Positions 9,866-21,842 of a stretch of 64,000 nucleotides of DNA are shown in pieces. The notes beneath the pieces were generated by a model. That model made no database searches. It saw nothing but the letters and a program-made list of their open reading frames with translations, and was not told the DNA's origin. How positions within the stretch are numbered: position 1 is the first letter of the stretch; each line of letters begins with the position of its first letter. The DNA is from Alisma plantago-aquatica. Lineage: Eukaryota; Streptophyta; Magnoliopsida; Alismatales; Alismataceae. The stretch is from positions 115,870,767-115,934,766 of the forward strand of contig OY856411.1 in NCBI GenBank assembly GCA_963693085.1, given 5' to 3'. A program made the position numbers and the translations under genes.

Positions 9866-10168
9866 TTCTCCCCCTTTTTGACAATGACATAAAATTCCTC
9901 AATCATATTGAAAAGGATATGTAAAGTTGTACCTTAGCTTATGAATTGCAAGGGGATTCATAATTTAACAAGGTGAATTCCTCCCCCTCAATCTATGCTC
10001 ATTGGTACATGCAAAGTAAGTCTTTCTACACAAAGCAATATAAAATGTATATTATATGGTCCTTTATCAAGTCACATGATAAAGCATTTATTGCACAAAA
10101 AAAGGATCACATAGGAAATAAAAAAATATGGTCGAGCTTCAAAAAAATGAACTTATCTCCCCCTTTTG
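9866..10168 (-). promoter_or_regulatory. Three polypurine tracts of Copia A
   Basis: On the minus strand the core agggggaga occurs at 9866-9880 (abutting the LTR), and similar tracts lie at 9981-9990 (gagggggag) and 10156-10168 (aaaagggggagataagt). Repeated PPTs upstream of the 3' LTR are a known Sirevirus feature. The one touching the LTR is the functional candidate. Confidence 0.75.
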
Positions 10169-10199
10169 GCATTATCAACAGGGAAGGGGTTAGAAGACC

Positions 10200-12161
10200 A
10201 CAAAAACATGTCTTCTCCAAGCACAACTAAAACATACATCCACAACATTAAACATGCAACCTCAAAAACACACAACATACAGAGGACAGAGAGACACCAT
10301 CAATCTATGTCATAATCAAAATATGAGTAAGATAGCACCAACTCATCAGATATAGTCAACCAAAGAGTAAATGTACATATGATTAAGATTAAAATAGTGA
10401 AAGTGTGTCGTAAAAAACAACTACAAACCAAAACGATGAAAACAATATGATGATTAAAATAGTACATCTCAGATAATGAGCCTAGATGATTTTAGTAAAA
10501 AAATAGTCCACAAAGATATATATGATCAACATCTAAATGTCTAGGTTATCTATGTCCAAGGAATCATCATCATCAACATCAACATCATTATTAGAGGCTT
10601 CAAGCTCGTAATCATCATCACCATATGAAGGCATAACATATATTGCAATGTCACCTTCATTACCAAATGCTCCAGCAAAGCCATCATCAGAACCATCTAA
10701 AACATCCTCAGCATCATCCTTAGATGCGTCCTCAATAGTTGCAACAACTTACTTATAAACTTGGCTGGGCATCTCCCCATCAGCAGAAGGACCAAAATTA
10801 TGACCGGGCCACATGACATCCTACTCAGCCCAAGACATAGCAAGGGCATGCAACTCTTAGGCTTGAGGAAAAGTGTGATAAAAGGTGCCAAGTCCTACAA
10901 GAAAGGTATCTATAGGACTAGTAGGAGAGGTAGCACTCCAGGGGTAGATCCATCAATAGCAGAGGGTGTAGCAGTGGATGCAATAGGTCGAGGGGCTGGG
11001 TAAAAGTGATTGTATGCATAGGATGCATAATCACCTCCTGTGGAGGGCTGGTAGGTAGAGTAAGGATGGACATAGGATAGGTTCATGGTAGACATGTTAG
11101 CATAGAGATTTGGATGCATGTGCTCCTAAACCTGAAGGATGTATGCCTACTAATGCATTGTGTAACCCATGAGGGTTTCATTTGATACATGAAAAGAGGC
11201 ACGAGCAGGAGGAGATGGATGAGGTGGTGGAGGTGGAAGCTCCAAGTGTGGTAGAAGAAGGGCTAGGCATGGTCTTTTGAATTGTGGTTTCACTGATACA
11301 AACTCCTTTTCTAACTGGGTTGTAATGAAGGTCATGAAAAAGAGACTTGCATGTATCATATTGAAAAAGACCACAAATCAGGGCTGGTTAAGGTGGGTGA
11401 GTTCCTCAGGTGTTTTTACCATAGTCGAAGCAGAACATATCTAGCCCACTTGACTATGATGTTCTTTAGGATACATAACCTAATCATCGCAATATTCTTT
11501 ACAATTTTAGTTTGGTTTTTCTTTGGATGAATGTTGTTGTTGACTATCTGGGAAAGAATTTCGCACTTTAGGTCTAAGGAAGAGGAGGGAAGGTTAAACT
11601 TCTTCCTATAGGAAAACTGAGGCTTCATTAAGAATTTTTGTATATCGTGGAGAGTGATATCATATTTCTTGTAGAAGGCCTCAGGGTCTAGGAGGTCAAA
11701 TTACTTAAGGTAGTATTTCCTCCATATGTCAGTCACCTAAGTACCAGATAAAAAAAATCCTCGAAGACATGGAATTTCTTCCCAGTGATCACAGAAGTAA
11801 GAATGACTGGAGTATTTGGCGAGGGTACACGAGTGTTGTAGTTCAATTGCAAATTTGCATAGAATTAATGAACGACTTTGATTCTTTTTATGGAATTGTG
11901 ATAGCACATGCGTTCAATACTCAGGATAGAGAGGTGGTGGTCGTACAAAAATTCAGCAACTTGATCTATAACCTTTTGTCTACGCGTGCGTGGCTCAAAC
12001 AAGGTATGAAAATGAAAGGGCTTCCAAGGAAGGAGTTGCTTGTACCAATTTAGAGAATCATTGCAGACAAAGAAGGTATTATTGAAGGGTATAAGGCGTG
12101 AGTCAAAGAAGGAGGATGGTTCTCCAGAAGGGGTGTCTCTCTTCGCTTATTGGAAGCCATG
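10200..12161 (-). pseudogene. Env-position ORF of Copia A ('putative plant transposon protein' type)
   Basis: Between RNase H and the 3' LTR, minus strand, in broken frames. From 12161 downward the translation gives NWYKQLLPWKPFHFHTLFEP, then VVH-stop-FYANLQLNYNTRV, matching the V-x-E-F-Y-A-N-L motif of this plant family. Then come ILSQIVNNNIHPKKNQTKIV (11628-11416), a hydrophobic stretch, a Pro-rich segment (PPPPPHPSPPA) and acidic residues near the end. Such ORFs occupy the env position in Sireviruses of the SIRE1 type, although env function is unproven. At least four breaks. I see no signal peptide and no confident membrane anchor. Confidence 0.6.
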
Positions 12162-12825
12162 GAGGAAAGATAAGAATATCGAGAGGGAAAAAACATAGGA
12201 AACACCACCAAGATTCAACCAAACACCAAGGGTTGATGTGAAAGATATCTCAAAAGCTTGAGAAAGGGCTCGCTAGGGCTAGGAAGAGGAAGGTCAGGGC
12301 TAGGGTTGAGCTCTTGAGGGAGCTAGAGAGTGATTCGGTCGATTTTTCTCCAGTTGAGAGGGAGAAAAGTCAGCCAAATAACAATTATGTTTTCTCCAGC
12401 CCAGCCATCGGTCATGTTTTGAGACTGGGAAACTCGACCAAATGGATTTTTACAAATCTCTCAACCATCCATCAATTGAGTTTGTAACTCGACCTATAGA
12501 GAGTCTATCTCAAATTTTGATATCTTAATTTCTAACCTTTTGAGTTCTAATTAAATTTATTTTTATAGTCCATTTTGCATTTTAAACATACTTAGGAACA
12601 TATCACTCATCATTTGGTACTATTTAATGATAAAACAAGTGTTTGCAAAAAATACCAAAAATAAGCAAAAAAGAAGGCAAAAGAACATGAGATTTAACAC
12701 TTTAGCAAGCAAGGGTGATCAAGATATGATAAAAGCATATAGTATAGATAGTAACTAGCTTGAAGACATATCATATTCATCCAAAGAAGATATGAGAAGT
12801 TTACATCTTATAAAGTTAAATTTCT

Positions 12826-14329
12826 CTCTAGCTAGAGGTTTAGTGAAAATGTCTGCCAACTGATTTTCCCATGTCCTCATGCATAATATAAATATCCTTT
12901 TTGGCAATCTGATCATGAGGAAAATAATGACAAACCTCTATATGATTTGTTCTACTATGCAATATATGATTGAAAGATAAATTGATTGCACTACTATAAT
13001 CACAATAAAAGGATAAGCATCAAAATAAATGTTAAAGTCTTGGAGCATTTGCTTCATCCATAGGACATGCGCACAACAACTCCTGACTGCAATGTATACA
13101 ACCTCGATAGTTGATAAAGCCATTGTTGTCTTTTTCTAAGACAACCAAGACACCAAACATGGTCCTAGGAGGAAATATGTGCCAATTGTGTCGTAAGAGA
13201 AAATTCCCTTGACTTGGAATATCATAGTCCATAATTTTGAGTTTTGCCTAAGTACCTTAAAATCTTGTTAACAGCTATGAGATGTAATTTCTTGTAATTT
13301 GATTGAAAGTGATCACACAAGTCAACACTAAATATTATGTTAGGTCTAGAGGCAGTTAAATAAAGTAAACTTCTAATCATACCTCTATAGAACTTATCAT
13401 CCACTTTCTCACCTATATCATCTTTGTCAAGGGTGACGATGTTTGACATGAGTGTGTCCATCAACTTGATTTTCTACATCCCAAAGTGTTTTAGTAGCTA
13501 ACTTGCGTACTTGTCTTAGTTGATGAAGTTCACATCTTTAGTTTGGTTGATTTCAAATCTGAAGAAGAATGTAAGCTCACCCATCATACTCATCTCAAAC
13601 TTACTCTTCATAAGATCACTAAATTCCTTGCAAAAATCAAGATTAGTTCTGCAAAAAATGATATCATCAACATAATTTGAATGATAATAAAATTGTTAGA
13701 AGTGTGTTTGAGAAACAAGGTATAATCTCCTTTTCCCATGATATACCCATGATCTAACAAAAGTTCTTTAATTTTTCATACCAAGATCGAGGTGCTTTGA
13801 GTTCATAGAGAGATTTTTGCAACAAATAAACATGGTTAGGTAAAATATCATGTTCAAAGCCTGGGGGTTGTGCAACATACAATTCCTCCTCAATTGTACC
13901 ATTCAAAAACTTGATTTTAACATTCATTTGATAAAGAAGAAAGTTATTATAACTATAAAAATCAAGAAACATATGAATGTACTGAAGTCTAGCTACAAGC
14001 GCATATGTTTCATCAATATATATACCTTCCTGTTGATTGTAGCATTGAGCCACTAACCTTGGTTTGTTTCTTATCACTTTGTTGCTTTCATCTGGCTTGT
14101 TGAGGTAGACCCACTTGGTGCCAATAATCTTTCTATCACATGGTATTGGAACTAGAATCCACACTTTATTCTTCTCAAATTGCCCCAATTCTTCTTGCAT
14201 GGCTAGGATCTATTCATCATCCCCAAGAGCTTCTTTGAGTTTCTTTTGCTCGAGTTGTGAGATAAAGGTATTGCTGGCTTGTTCTTTATTGAAGGCAGCC
14301 CGCATCTTCACTCTTTCAAATAGATCACC
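12826..14329 (-). pseudogene. Copia A reverse transcriptase and RNase H
   Basis: Opens with NKVWILVPIPCDRKIIGTKW (a Copia RT start), followed by NKPRLVAQCYNQQEGIY, MNVKIKFLNGTIEEELYV and a YVDDIIF catalytic box near 13655-13675. The thumb/RNase H part holds MIRSLLYLTASRPNIIFSVD, then ALSTIEVVYIAVRSCCAHVL (RNase H) and HSRTNHIE, ending about 12826 with a D-I-F-T-K-P-L-like remnant. FLNG and YVDD are kept; the preceding Asp of the first catalytic motif reads Asn (QMNVK for QMDVK), and several stops and frameshifts are present. The S-C-C-A-x-V-L-W-M-K-Q string is typical of Sirevirus/SIRE Copia. Confidence 0.9.
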
Positions 14330-14955
14330 TAAATTAGCTCTTTTGGATGATTCCTTGCAAAGTGGGGAGTTGGATCCTTCTTTTCCTCATCTTTCTCTTC
14401 TTCTTGAGTGTCCACATCTTTTCCCTTTTGGGTGATGTTAAGTTCTTTTAAGATAGGATTCACCTCACCTACAACATCATCATTTGGAACAAAATATTTG
14501 GGAATAGAGGGGTTAGTCTCAATAAACATAACATTAATAGATTCTTCTACTTTAGCAAGATCATCATTAAAAACACTATAAGCCTTGTTAGTAGTGATGT
14601 AGCTTAGAAAGAAAGCCTTGTATGAATTTTGATCAAACTTGTCGAGAGAATCTTTCATGTTCAAAACAAAACAAGGACATCTAAAAACATGAAAGTACTC
14701 GATAGAAGGCTTCCTACCACACCATACCTCATAGGGGGTTTTCTTCAAATAAAGATGCCTGAAAACCCAATTTTGCACAAAACATGAGGTACTAACGATG
14801 TCAGCCCAAAACATCTTAGGAGTATCATACTTAAAAGCATGGTCCTAGCCATTTCCTGTAGTGGCCTATTCTTCCTCTGTACAACCCCATTTTTTTTAGG
14901 TGTTTGAGGTGAATAGAAGTTATTGTTGAATGCATATTCATCTTAGTTTTAGTCC
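14329..14955 (-). pseudogene. Copia A integrase, C-terminal half
   Basis: Contains NNNFYSPQTPKKNGVVQRKN (the last integrase core block, where the catalytic Glu is Gln: VQRKN for VERKN), then KKTPYEVWCGRKPSIEYFHV and the GKF-like region, then an acidic linker (EEEKDEEKK) towards RT. It is separated from the N-terminal half at 16726 by insert H. The E-to-Q change alone would abolish strand transfer. Confidence 0.85.
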
Positions 14956-16725
14956 CCACTTTTGTCCCTATTTTGCACTGAAAGCTCTCATATACCCCTT
15001 GGATATAATCATATATATTTTTCCTTAGTTTTAGATGATTATTTGGAGTTTTGATCAAATACATTCATCTCCATTGCAGGATTAAGCATGGAACTATGTG
15101 CACCAATGTAGGAGGTGGTGGTCTCGCTAACTGACTAGCGGGCCCAAGAAACTTTTGATAATTTTGACTCTTTTTTTATGGCTAGTTCCTTCACTAGAAA
15201 GCATCCTCATCATCTAGTGCATTCAACAACATAGGCCCATAAAACAAAAGCAATACCCCCCCCTTAAAGGGTGGGTTTTTCACATGACCTCGACCACGAC
15301 ATACAACCATGACCGCGACACACCACCTCAATCACGGCACGCCACCGTGATTGAGACCCACACTAGATCTATCATGACCTCTACCTCAAATATGTCATAC
15401 AAATGTGGTGAACCACCTCGACTGCGACACGCCACCGAGAATGAATCCCACACTACCTCAACCACAGCAAACAACTGTGACCTCGACCTCGACTGCGACC
15501 ATGACCTCAACTGTGACTATGACCGTGACCTCGATTGCGACCGCTACCTCGACCTCGACTGCGGCTTTAAGTTGGTGCTCTCTAGATCTGCTCCTATAAA
15601 TAGACGACCCCCTCATTCATTTGAGGCAACTCTTCTCCATGATGCTGACAGGCTTCCTCTTTGTGCCTAGCCTAGGAATACGACCTCCACCACCAAAGAC
15701 TACCTTCATGGTGTCCTTGCTACTCTACCATCTCTACTCCATCATGACCTACTTGCTATCCATGAAAGTGGTGGGATTTCCGATCTATAGCACCTTCATC
15801 CATCAGACATCTAGCACTCCATCTCTTATGAATAAGAGAACAAGAAGAGAAGGAAGAAGGAGAGAGAAGATCATCCTCATATGCCTTGGTGTTCATCCCC
15901 TCCTCATCCAGATCTACCCCACCATCATGAAGAAGATCATTTCTCCACCGAGTTGTGACCTTATTCTTCACCATAACCATGGTGGAATATTCCCTCTCTT
16001 GTTCTTTTTTTCTATCATGAGGAGTGAGTAGTCCTTTTTTCTGGGGTGTGGGGACTAGCCCGTCTACCCCTGCTTACATGGTCATATTATAACATTCCAT
16101 GGATTGTATATTACTTTCCATTTCGTCGTTAATTGTTTAAGGCATGCTTTGTTGATTTATTACCTACCTTGCAAGATCTATTATATTCCTTTGTTGCGAG
16201 AACTTCAATACTTAGGATTTGAATACCGATTAACATGATTGATGCCTGGAAGAGAACTTTTGAAGGGATATCATTGGAGTAGTAAGTGTTTGACCCGTGG
16301 GTAACGAGATATCAAGCCCATGGAGATGCTTACACAAACTCTATTTCCTAATGGATTTGTTTTCTATTCCATTTGGATAGTTGTATCTTGTCTGGATGTG
16401 TTTGCATATGTAGTGGTGGTGAAACCCAATTCCACCCCAGTGATTCCCGTCATTAATCTATACTCAACTATAATCCTACTCTTTTACTTTCCTTGCAATT
16501 AGTTTAACTAAACCCAAATCAACTCTTGTTCAAAATATTAGTCTTAGTTGATCCAGATTCGACTAGAAACATTCTTAAAATATTGTCCCTTGGTATTTGA
16601 TCCTTAACTATACTACGATAAGACCCGTCCACTTGTGGGTGGTATTATTGCATAAGGTTTTGGTAAAAACTTAGGGATTTCAGCCCTAAGTGGATTTGTT
16701 AGTGTAGTAAAAGCCACATAATATA
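14956..16725 (+). mobile_element. Insert H: LTR-like insertion in the Copia A integrase, distantly related to U LTR
   Basis: The insert splits the integrase reading frame; boundaries are approximate. From 15284 to 15570 there is a tandem array on 'cctcgaccacgac'. A TATA box follows (ctataaatag, 15594-15603), then a block echoing the U LTR: tgaggagtgagtagtc ... ggggactagccc (16017-16055) against U gagcgagtagtc ... ggggagtagccc. It ends with 'actatactacgataagaccc ... gtgggtgg' and 'agggatttcagccctaag'. No coding domain is present. The order array, TATA, shared block, end hairpin region is the same as in U LTRs, with a completely different repeat unit. Confidence 0.65.
15284..15570. repeat. Tandem array in insert H (cctcgac/ctgcgac units)
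   Basis: Degenerate 6- to 12-bp words cctcgac, ctgcgac, catgac and accgcgac are repeated, ending just upstream of the TATA box at 15594. They are rich in CpG compared with the flanks. Apparent frames coding strings of Asp, Cys, Thr and Ser are artefacts of the repeat. Confidence 0.8.
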
Positions 16726-17590
16726 TCTGGATTCTTCACAAAAATGTTCAAAAATATCATTTTCAAATTCTTCCCAATGATCACTATGGATGGAAACAAT
16801 CCAACAAGAATCTTTGTTCTCAATTCATTTACAAAAACTAGAGAAAACATCAAGCCTATAACTCTTGGAAATGAGAAAGAAAGTTCAAATATAACGAGAC
16901 AAATCATCGACAATAACAAGACAATACTTAGAACCACAAAGTTATTGAGTTCTCATTGGTCCAAATAGATCAACATGCAGAAGTTCAAGAGCTTTCTTTG
17001 TACTAAGGCCTCCTTTAGACTTGAAGGAGGACTCAGTTTGTTTTTCTTGGGTGAAAGGTTGGAAATCCTTGTCCTTTTCAAAATCCAATTAAGTCCCTTG
17101 ACCAAGTCTTTTTTCCCAAGTTCTTCAATTGATGCATATTTACATGACCAAGCCGATGATACCAAAGAGAAATATCATTCGAAATGACTACTAAGCATCT
17201 GCCAAAAATAGGCTTAAGAGAGTCAAGCATAATTACATAATGATTACCATTTCTAGTTCCCTTATATATGACATGATAAGTGAGGGAATCTAGAAACAAG
17301 CATTCAAAAGAAGTAAATAGCACAAGGTAACCATTATAACATAATTGACTTACACTTATTAAATTGTGATGTATCTACAAAGAGAACATTCTTGATACAC
17401 AAGGATTCACCTATATCACCCTCACATTTTAACTAACTTTCATTGTTGTCCCCAAAAGTAATTGAACCTCCTTTATTCTTTTTGAAATTGTTGAAATGGA
17501 TTATATCATCTATCATGTCATTAGTGCAACCACTATCAACAATCCATCTTCCTTTTTCCTGCAACAAAGGAAAGTGTTAGTTCCCAACTC
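16726..17590 (-). pseudogene. Copia A protease, GAG-pre-integrase and integrase N-terminal half
   Basis: On the minus strand, GRWIVDSGCTNDMIDDII (17560-17500) is the retropepsin active site, with DSG in place of the usual DTG/DSG pair. WYHRLGHVNMHQLKNLGK (about 17150-17095) is the GAG-pre-integrase/HHCC start. The region down to 16740 holds the integrase core up to FCEE, where the reading frame is cut by insert H. Frameshifts are present. Confidence 0.85.
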
Positions 17591-17599
17591 AAACATTGG

Positions 17600-19577
17600 G
17601 ATTCAGAGTTAGCTTGGGGACCCACTTTATCTTTGGGTTGGTCCCCTTAGGCTTGTAAGGACAATAAGTAGAATAATGATCATCACCTTTGCAATGGGAG
17701 AAAATCATAGGGTTCTTAGTGCCAGAAGATTCTCCAATGAAAAAGGAGTTTCCCTTTCTCTTTTTCTTACCTTTGGCTTTGTTCTTGTCCTTAGACGCTC
17801 CCCATACAAATCCCAAACCACTAGTACCACTTTGTTTGGTAGAATGGTCAAGGATTTCATTTTGGGAGATTTTCCCTTTGAGGAATTTGTGCATAGAGGC
17901 TCTATGTCTATGATTGTCATCAGTGAGAGATATAACAGTAGAGGAAGAAAATAGCAAGATGATATCTAGAATGAACAAGGTTAGTCTCTAAGCAAAGGGC
18001 TTTAGTCAAATAAGAATCTTTTTCAAGAGAAATAGAAGCAACAATATTACTAGAAAAATAGGTCTAGGAGATAAATCATTATCTTGACTAGGCTACCATT
18101 TTCAGATCTAAGCAATAGAATTTCATTAAGAAAAACATCCCTCTCATCTATGTGAGCATAAATAATAATCTTGAATTCATTTTTAGTTTTTAAGTGTCTC
18201 AAGCTCATTTGGGAACTTTTACTTGTCTTCCTTAAGATATTGAATGTTTTAAGGCAAACACCATTGTCTACCTTAACTCCATTATATTGGAGCTCGAGAT
18301 CAATAAATTGGGCTTGCAAGTTATCAATGCTCTCAAGATGAATTTTCTCATTTTGCTCAAGAATCTCAAGTTTAGCATACAAGACATCAATAATTTTCCT
18401 AACCTCTTATTTTTATAATTACATTTAGAATAAGAAGAGTGGGTCAAAAAAAAACAATCAATAATAGTTTTTTAGCTAGGTCAATCAAGATTACCTCACT
18501 TACCTCACTGATATCTTCACTTGTAGAGGCCATGAGTGCAAGGTGGCACTCTCCATCTTCATCGGAGCTTGAGTCACTAGAGGATGTTGCTTCCCAAGCT
18601 ACATGATTTGTGTCTTTGTGTCTCCTTTCCTTCTTATCCTTCCTCTCATACTTGCTCTCTTTCTTCTACTCTTCCTCCTTCTTTAAGCTACTCTGATGGT
18701 GTGGCTTTAGTGCTTCGACACATTCACTCTTGTAGTGTCCATTTTGACCACAAATGTAGCATCTTAGGGTAGAACAAGAAGATTGCTTTCTCTTGAAGTG
18801 CTTTCCCTTAAATAAGTTGTCTTCATTCTCACTAGGGCCATCATCTTCACTAGAGGAAGAGGGAGAGGTCCGACAAGAAAGTTTTTGTTGAAGGATGATA
18901 GCCTCTACTTGAGTTTTGAAGGAACTATCTTTGATCATTCTTGCTCCCTTCTCTTCTTGTTTGGCTTCCTCTTTTTTGTTATCAAGTCTTAGCTCATGAG
19001 CTTGAAGATTTCCAATGAGCTCCTCAGTTGGAATATCACCAAGACTTCTCAATTCTTCAATGGAGGTCAGCTTTGAGTCCCATCTCTTTGGTAGAGACCT
19101 GAAGATCTTTTAGTGGATTGCTCCTCTATCCAAAGTGTGTCCCAAACCTACTAGGGCATTGATGATGATGTTGAGCCTAGCGTATATCTTGTCAACTCAT
19201 TCTTTCTTCCCCATCTTGAAGTTCTCTAGGAGACTGTTCAACATCTAGATCTTTTCCTCCTTCACCTGCTTTGTTCCTTCAAAAGTGAATCACAAATTAT
19301 CACATATCTCATATGTTGTATCCCATGAGGAGATGTGATCGAACTCAGTTGGAGTGAGGCCTGCAAAGAGGGTGTTAATTACTTGGGAATTGAGCTAGGC
19401 ATTCTTTTGGACAACTTCATCCCATGTTGACACATCTCTGGTTAGCTCCTTGTATGGTGTAACCATCACCTTCCACAAATGCAAGTTCATCCCTTGAATG
19501 TAGAACTGTATAAACCTCTTCCAATATAGGAAGTTGGTGTCATCTAGGTTGAGTGAACCAAGTAGGTTATCATTCAT
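17600..19577 (-). pseudogene. Copia A gag
   Basis: Starts at ATG 19577 (MNDNLLGSLNLDDTNFLYWK), a typical Copia gag start 40 bases inside the PBS. It continues as a UBN2-type capsid segment, a Lys/Glu-rich helix, and a first zinc knuckle CYICGQNGHYKSEC (C-x2-C-x4-H-x4-C). A coiled-coil part follows (18382-18050), then a second knuckle-like CKGDDHYSTYC near 17690 leading to KWVPKLTLN. Two knuckle-like blocks with an intervening coiled coil are characteristic of Sirevirus gag. Several stops and frameshifts interrupt it. Confidence 0.85.
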
Positions 19578-19616
19578 CTTCTCATCTCATGGGAGATTTA
19601 TTTAAGAATATCCTTA

Positions 19617-19628
19617 GCTCTGATACCA
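19617..19628 (-). promoter_or_regulatory. Primer-binding site of Copia A (initiator Met tRNA)
   Basis: On the minus strand TGGTATCAGAGC lies two bases after the end of the 5' LTR. It is complementary to the 3' end of plant initiator-Met tRNA. Confidence 0.85.
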
Positions 19629-20380
19629 CTTGTTGGATCTAGGGCTCTAGAGTGGGGTGAATCGAGCTTCAAAATTCTCACAACAATAGTTAGACCTTCA
19701 AATTATATCAATTTAAATCAAATTATTAAGAAAAATTTGAAGTCCAATCTAAGAAATCATAGAAAGTATGATAGAGATTGAAACATACACTTGGACAAGG
19801 TGGTTAGAGTGGTTCCAATCTCCTAACTAGGAGATCGTCAATCCTCTACAAGTAGATGTCAACCTCTAGGACTTTGCAACCCATGTGTACTTATATTCCA
19901 TCATAAGAGATACATGGATACCACCATACATACAAGGACTTACCTATTCAAGATAAGAGTCTTTCACCTTCACAAGGACTGACACTCTTGATCAACATGT
20001 CTTCAGCCTTCAACAAGGACTTACCCACGCTTGTATCAAGTCTTTGGCCTTGAAAGAATTATCCACGCTTCTTGAATCTTCACCTTTCCCTTCTCCTTCA
20101 CCTGGAGAATATCTTCAACCCTTCTTCAACCTTGAAAAAGAAAAATAGCTTCACCTTCATTCAGAGAATCTCACTTCAACCTTTTCTCTTTGAAAAAGGA
20201 GATTGGGAAGACGAAAGGAATGAGAGATTTATAAGATAACATGCTGGATGATCTCCTACAACATGCCTAACTCACTCATAATCACAAAATGCTTTGTAAA
20301 TGAGAGAGAAAAAGGGGCTCAAAGGGTTGAAATACACTCAATTATAGCAAGGACCAAGGATAACATGTACGAGCAAACTG

Positions 20381-20385
20381 GGAAT
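20381..20385. repeat. Left target-site duplication of Copia B (GGAAT)
   Basis: GGAAT precedes the LTR start at 20386 and recurs at 25071-25075 after the other LTR. The joined flanks read aactgggaatgaactcc, matching the uninterrupted Copia A 3' LTR (aacttggaatgaactct at 9151-9167). Confidence 0.9.
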
Positions 20386-21842
20386 TGATAAACCACTAGA
20401 GGGGGGTGAATAGAGTTTTAAAATTATTTAGCAATTATTTAACTCAAAAAACCAACCACAAAAATATTGGACAAGGAGACAAGGGTTTAGAGTGGTTCCA
20501 ACCTTAGAAAATACTAAGGAAGTCAGTCCACTACCTGGTTGCTTACCCAACCGGGATTTTGAAAGAATTAAATTTTATTACCTCGCAAGGATTTACATAA
20601 AATTACAATTCTTTCACCAAACACTTCAAGAAGCCTTCACCTAGAAGTAATTGCACCAACCTTGAAACAGCCTTCACCTAGAAGTAATTACACCAACCTT
20701 GAAGCAGCCTTCACCTAGAAGTAATTGCACCAACCTTGAAGTAGCCTTCCTCCTGAAGTAGCTTCCCGTTGCAATAGCCTTCTTGAAGTAGCTTCTCGTT
20801 GCAACAGCCTTCTTGAAGTAGCTTGAAGTCCCCATCTCCACCTGAGAAGTCAAACCCTCTCCAATCCACAACCTCCAACCCTAGGAGTAGCAAGGAGAGT
20901 ACAAAGGATAAAAAGGAACAAGAAGGAAAAATAGAAATTACAACTTATCCTTTGAAGTACAAGGCTTGGTTTTCCTATATCAAGTGTATTGATCTCATAA
21001 GTGTTGTGGAAAGGAGATGCTAGCCTATAGGACACGAAATTGGAGCAATGGGAATGGATAGCCAATGTTGGAATTGCTCTATTTCTCAAAACAGATTGCC
21101 AATGAGTATTCAAGCTTAAGTGTAGCACATGTGCAGCTTAGGTGTGTTTTGGTGTCCTAAGGCATGTCCTATTTATAGTAATGGCCTACAAGTGCTTAAG
21201 GATGTTCTCGACACTTTCTAGGGGGTTCTAAGTGCTTAACTAGCCGTTAGGTACAAGTTTGTTGCTTTAACAATCAGCTAATTAATTGATTCTGCAGTTG
21301 CTGTCAGAGTCCATCTCGGTCTACAAATTGTCGACTGAGACACCTACTCGGTCGAGGATTTGTCGACCGACAGGCTCTCTGGATCAAGTGTTAGCAAAGT
21401 TCATTTCCAACTTCCAACTACTTTGTCAGTTGTGTCTAACGGCTACCCGGGTCATTCTCAGTCGAGAAGTTGGTCGACCGAGAGTGTCTCGGTCGAGGAG
21501 TTTGTCGACCGAGATTGACCCTATTTCAATGTTTTAAATAAAGTGCTTAAGTGCATGTATGAGTGTGCAAATGTGACACTATTGAAGGGGATGACCTATC
21601 TAAGTGTGGTGTTTAGCTAGGGAAGATTTAACGCTTGATTTACATGAAGTCTAAGTACTTGTACATTATATATTTGTACAAGTTTACAATTGATTACATT
21701 TCATGACATTTACAATCATTCAAGCATATAGATTCCCTAGAGCTTTTTCATCCACCTCATTCCTGCAACACTCAAGTAGCACGTTAGATCAACAAGAATG
21801 AAATGTTTGTCATCATCGAAACAAAGGGATTTATCATAATGT
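20386..21842 (-). mobile_element. 3' LTR of Copia B, missing its first bases
   Basis: Collinear with 23614-25055. TATA box on the minus strand at 21168-21178 (ctataaatagg). Four dyads of about 26 bp at 21309-21513 lie upstream of it. Similarity to the other LTR stops at taatgt (21842), where gag sequence begins. Confidence 0.9.
21309..21513. repeat. Dyad array ctcggtcga-n8-tcgaccgag in Copia B LTR
   Basis: Four copies, each an inverted repeat of about 9 bp around an 8- or 9-bp spacer; the last (21488-21513) is perfect. The equivalent array in the other LTR is at 24533-24725. It lies about 130 bases upstream of the TATA box in element orientation. Confidence 0.85.

Noticed and set aside
15284..15670. 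Asp/Cys/Arg-repeat protein frames
   Set aside because: Produced by the cctcgac/ctgcgac tandem array of insert H.
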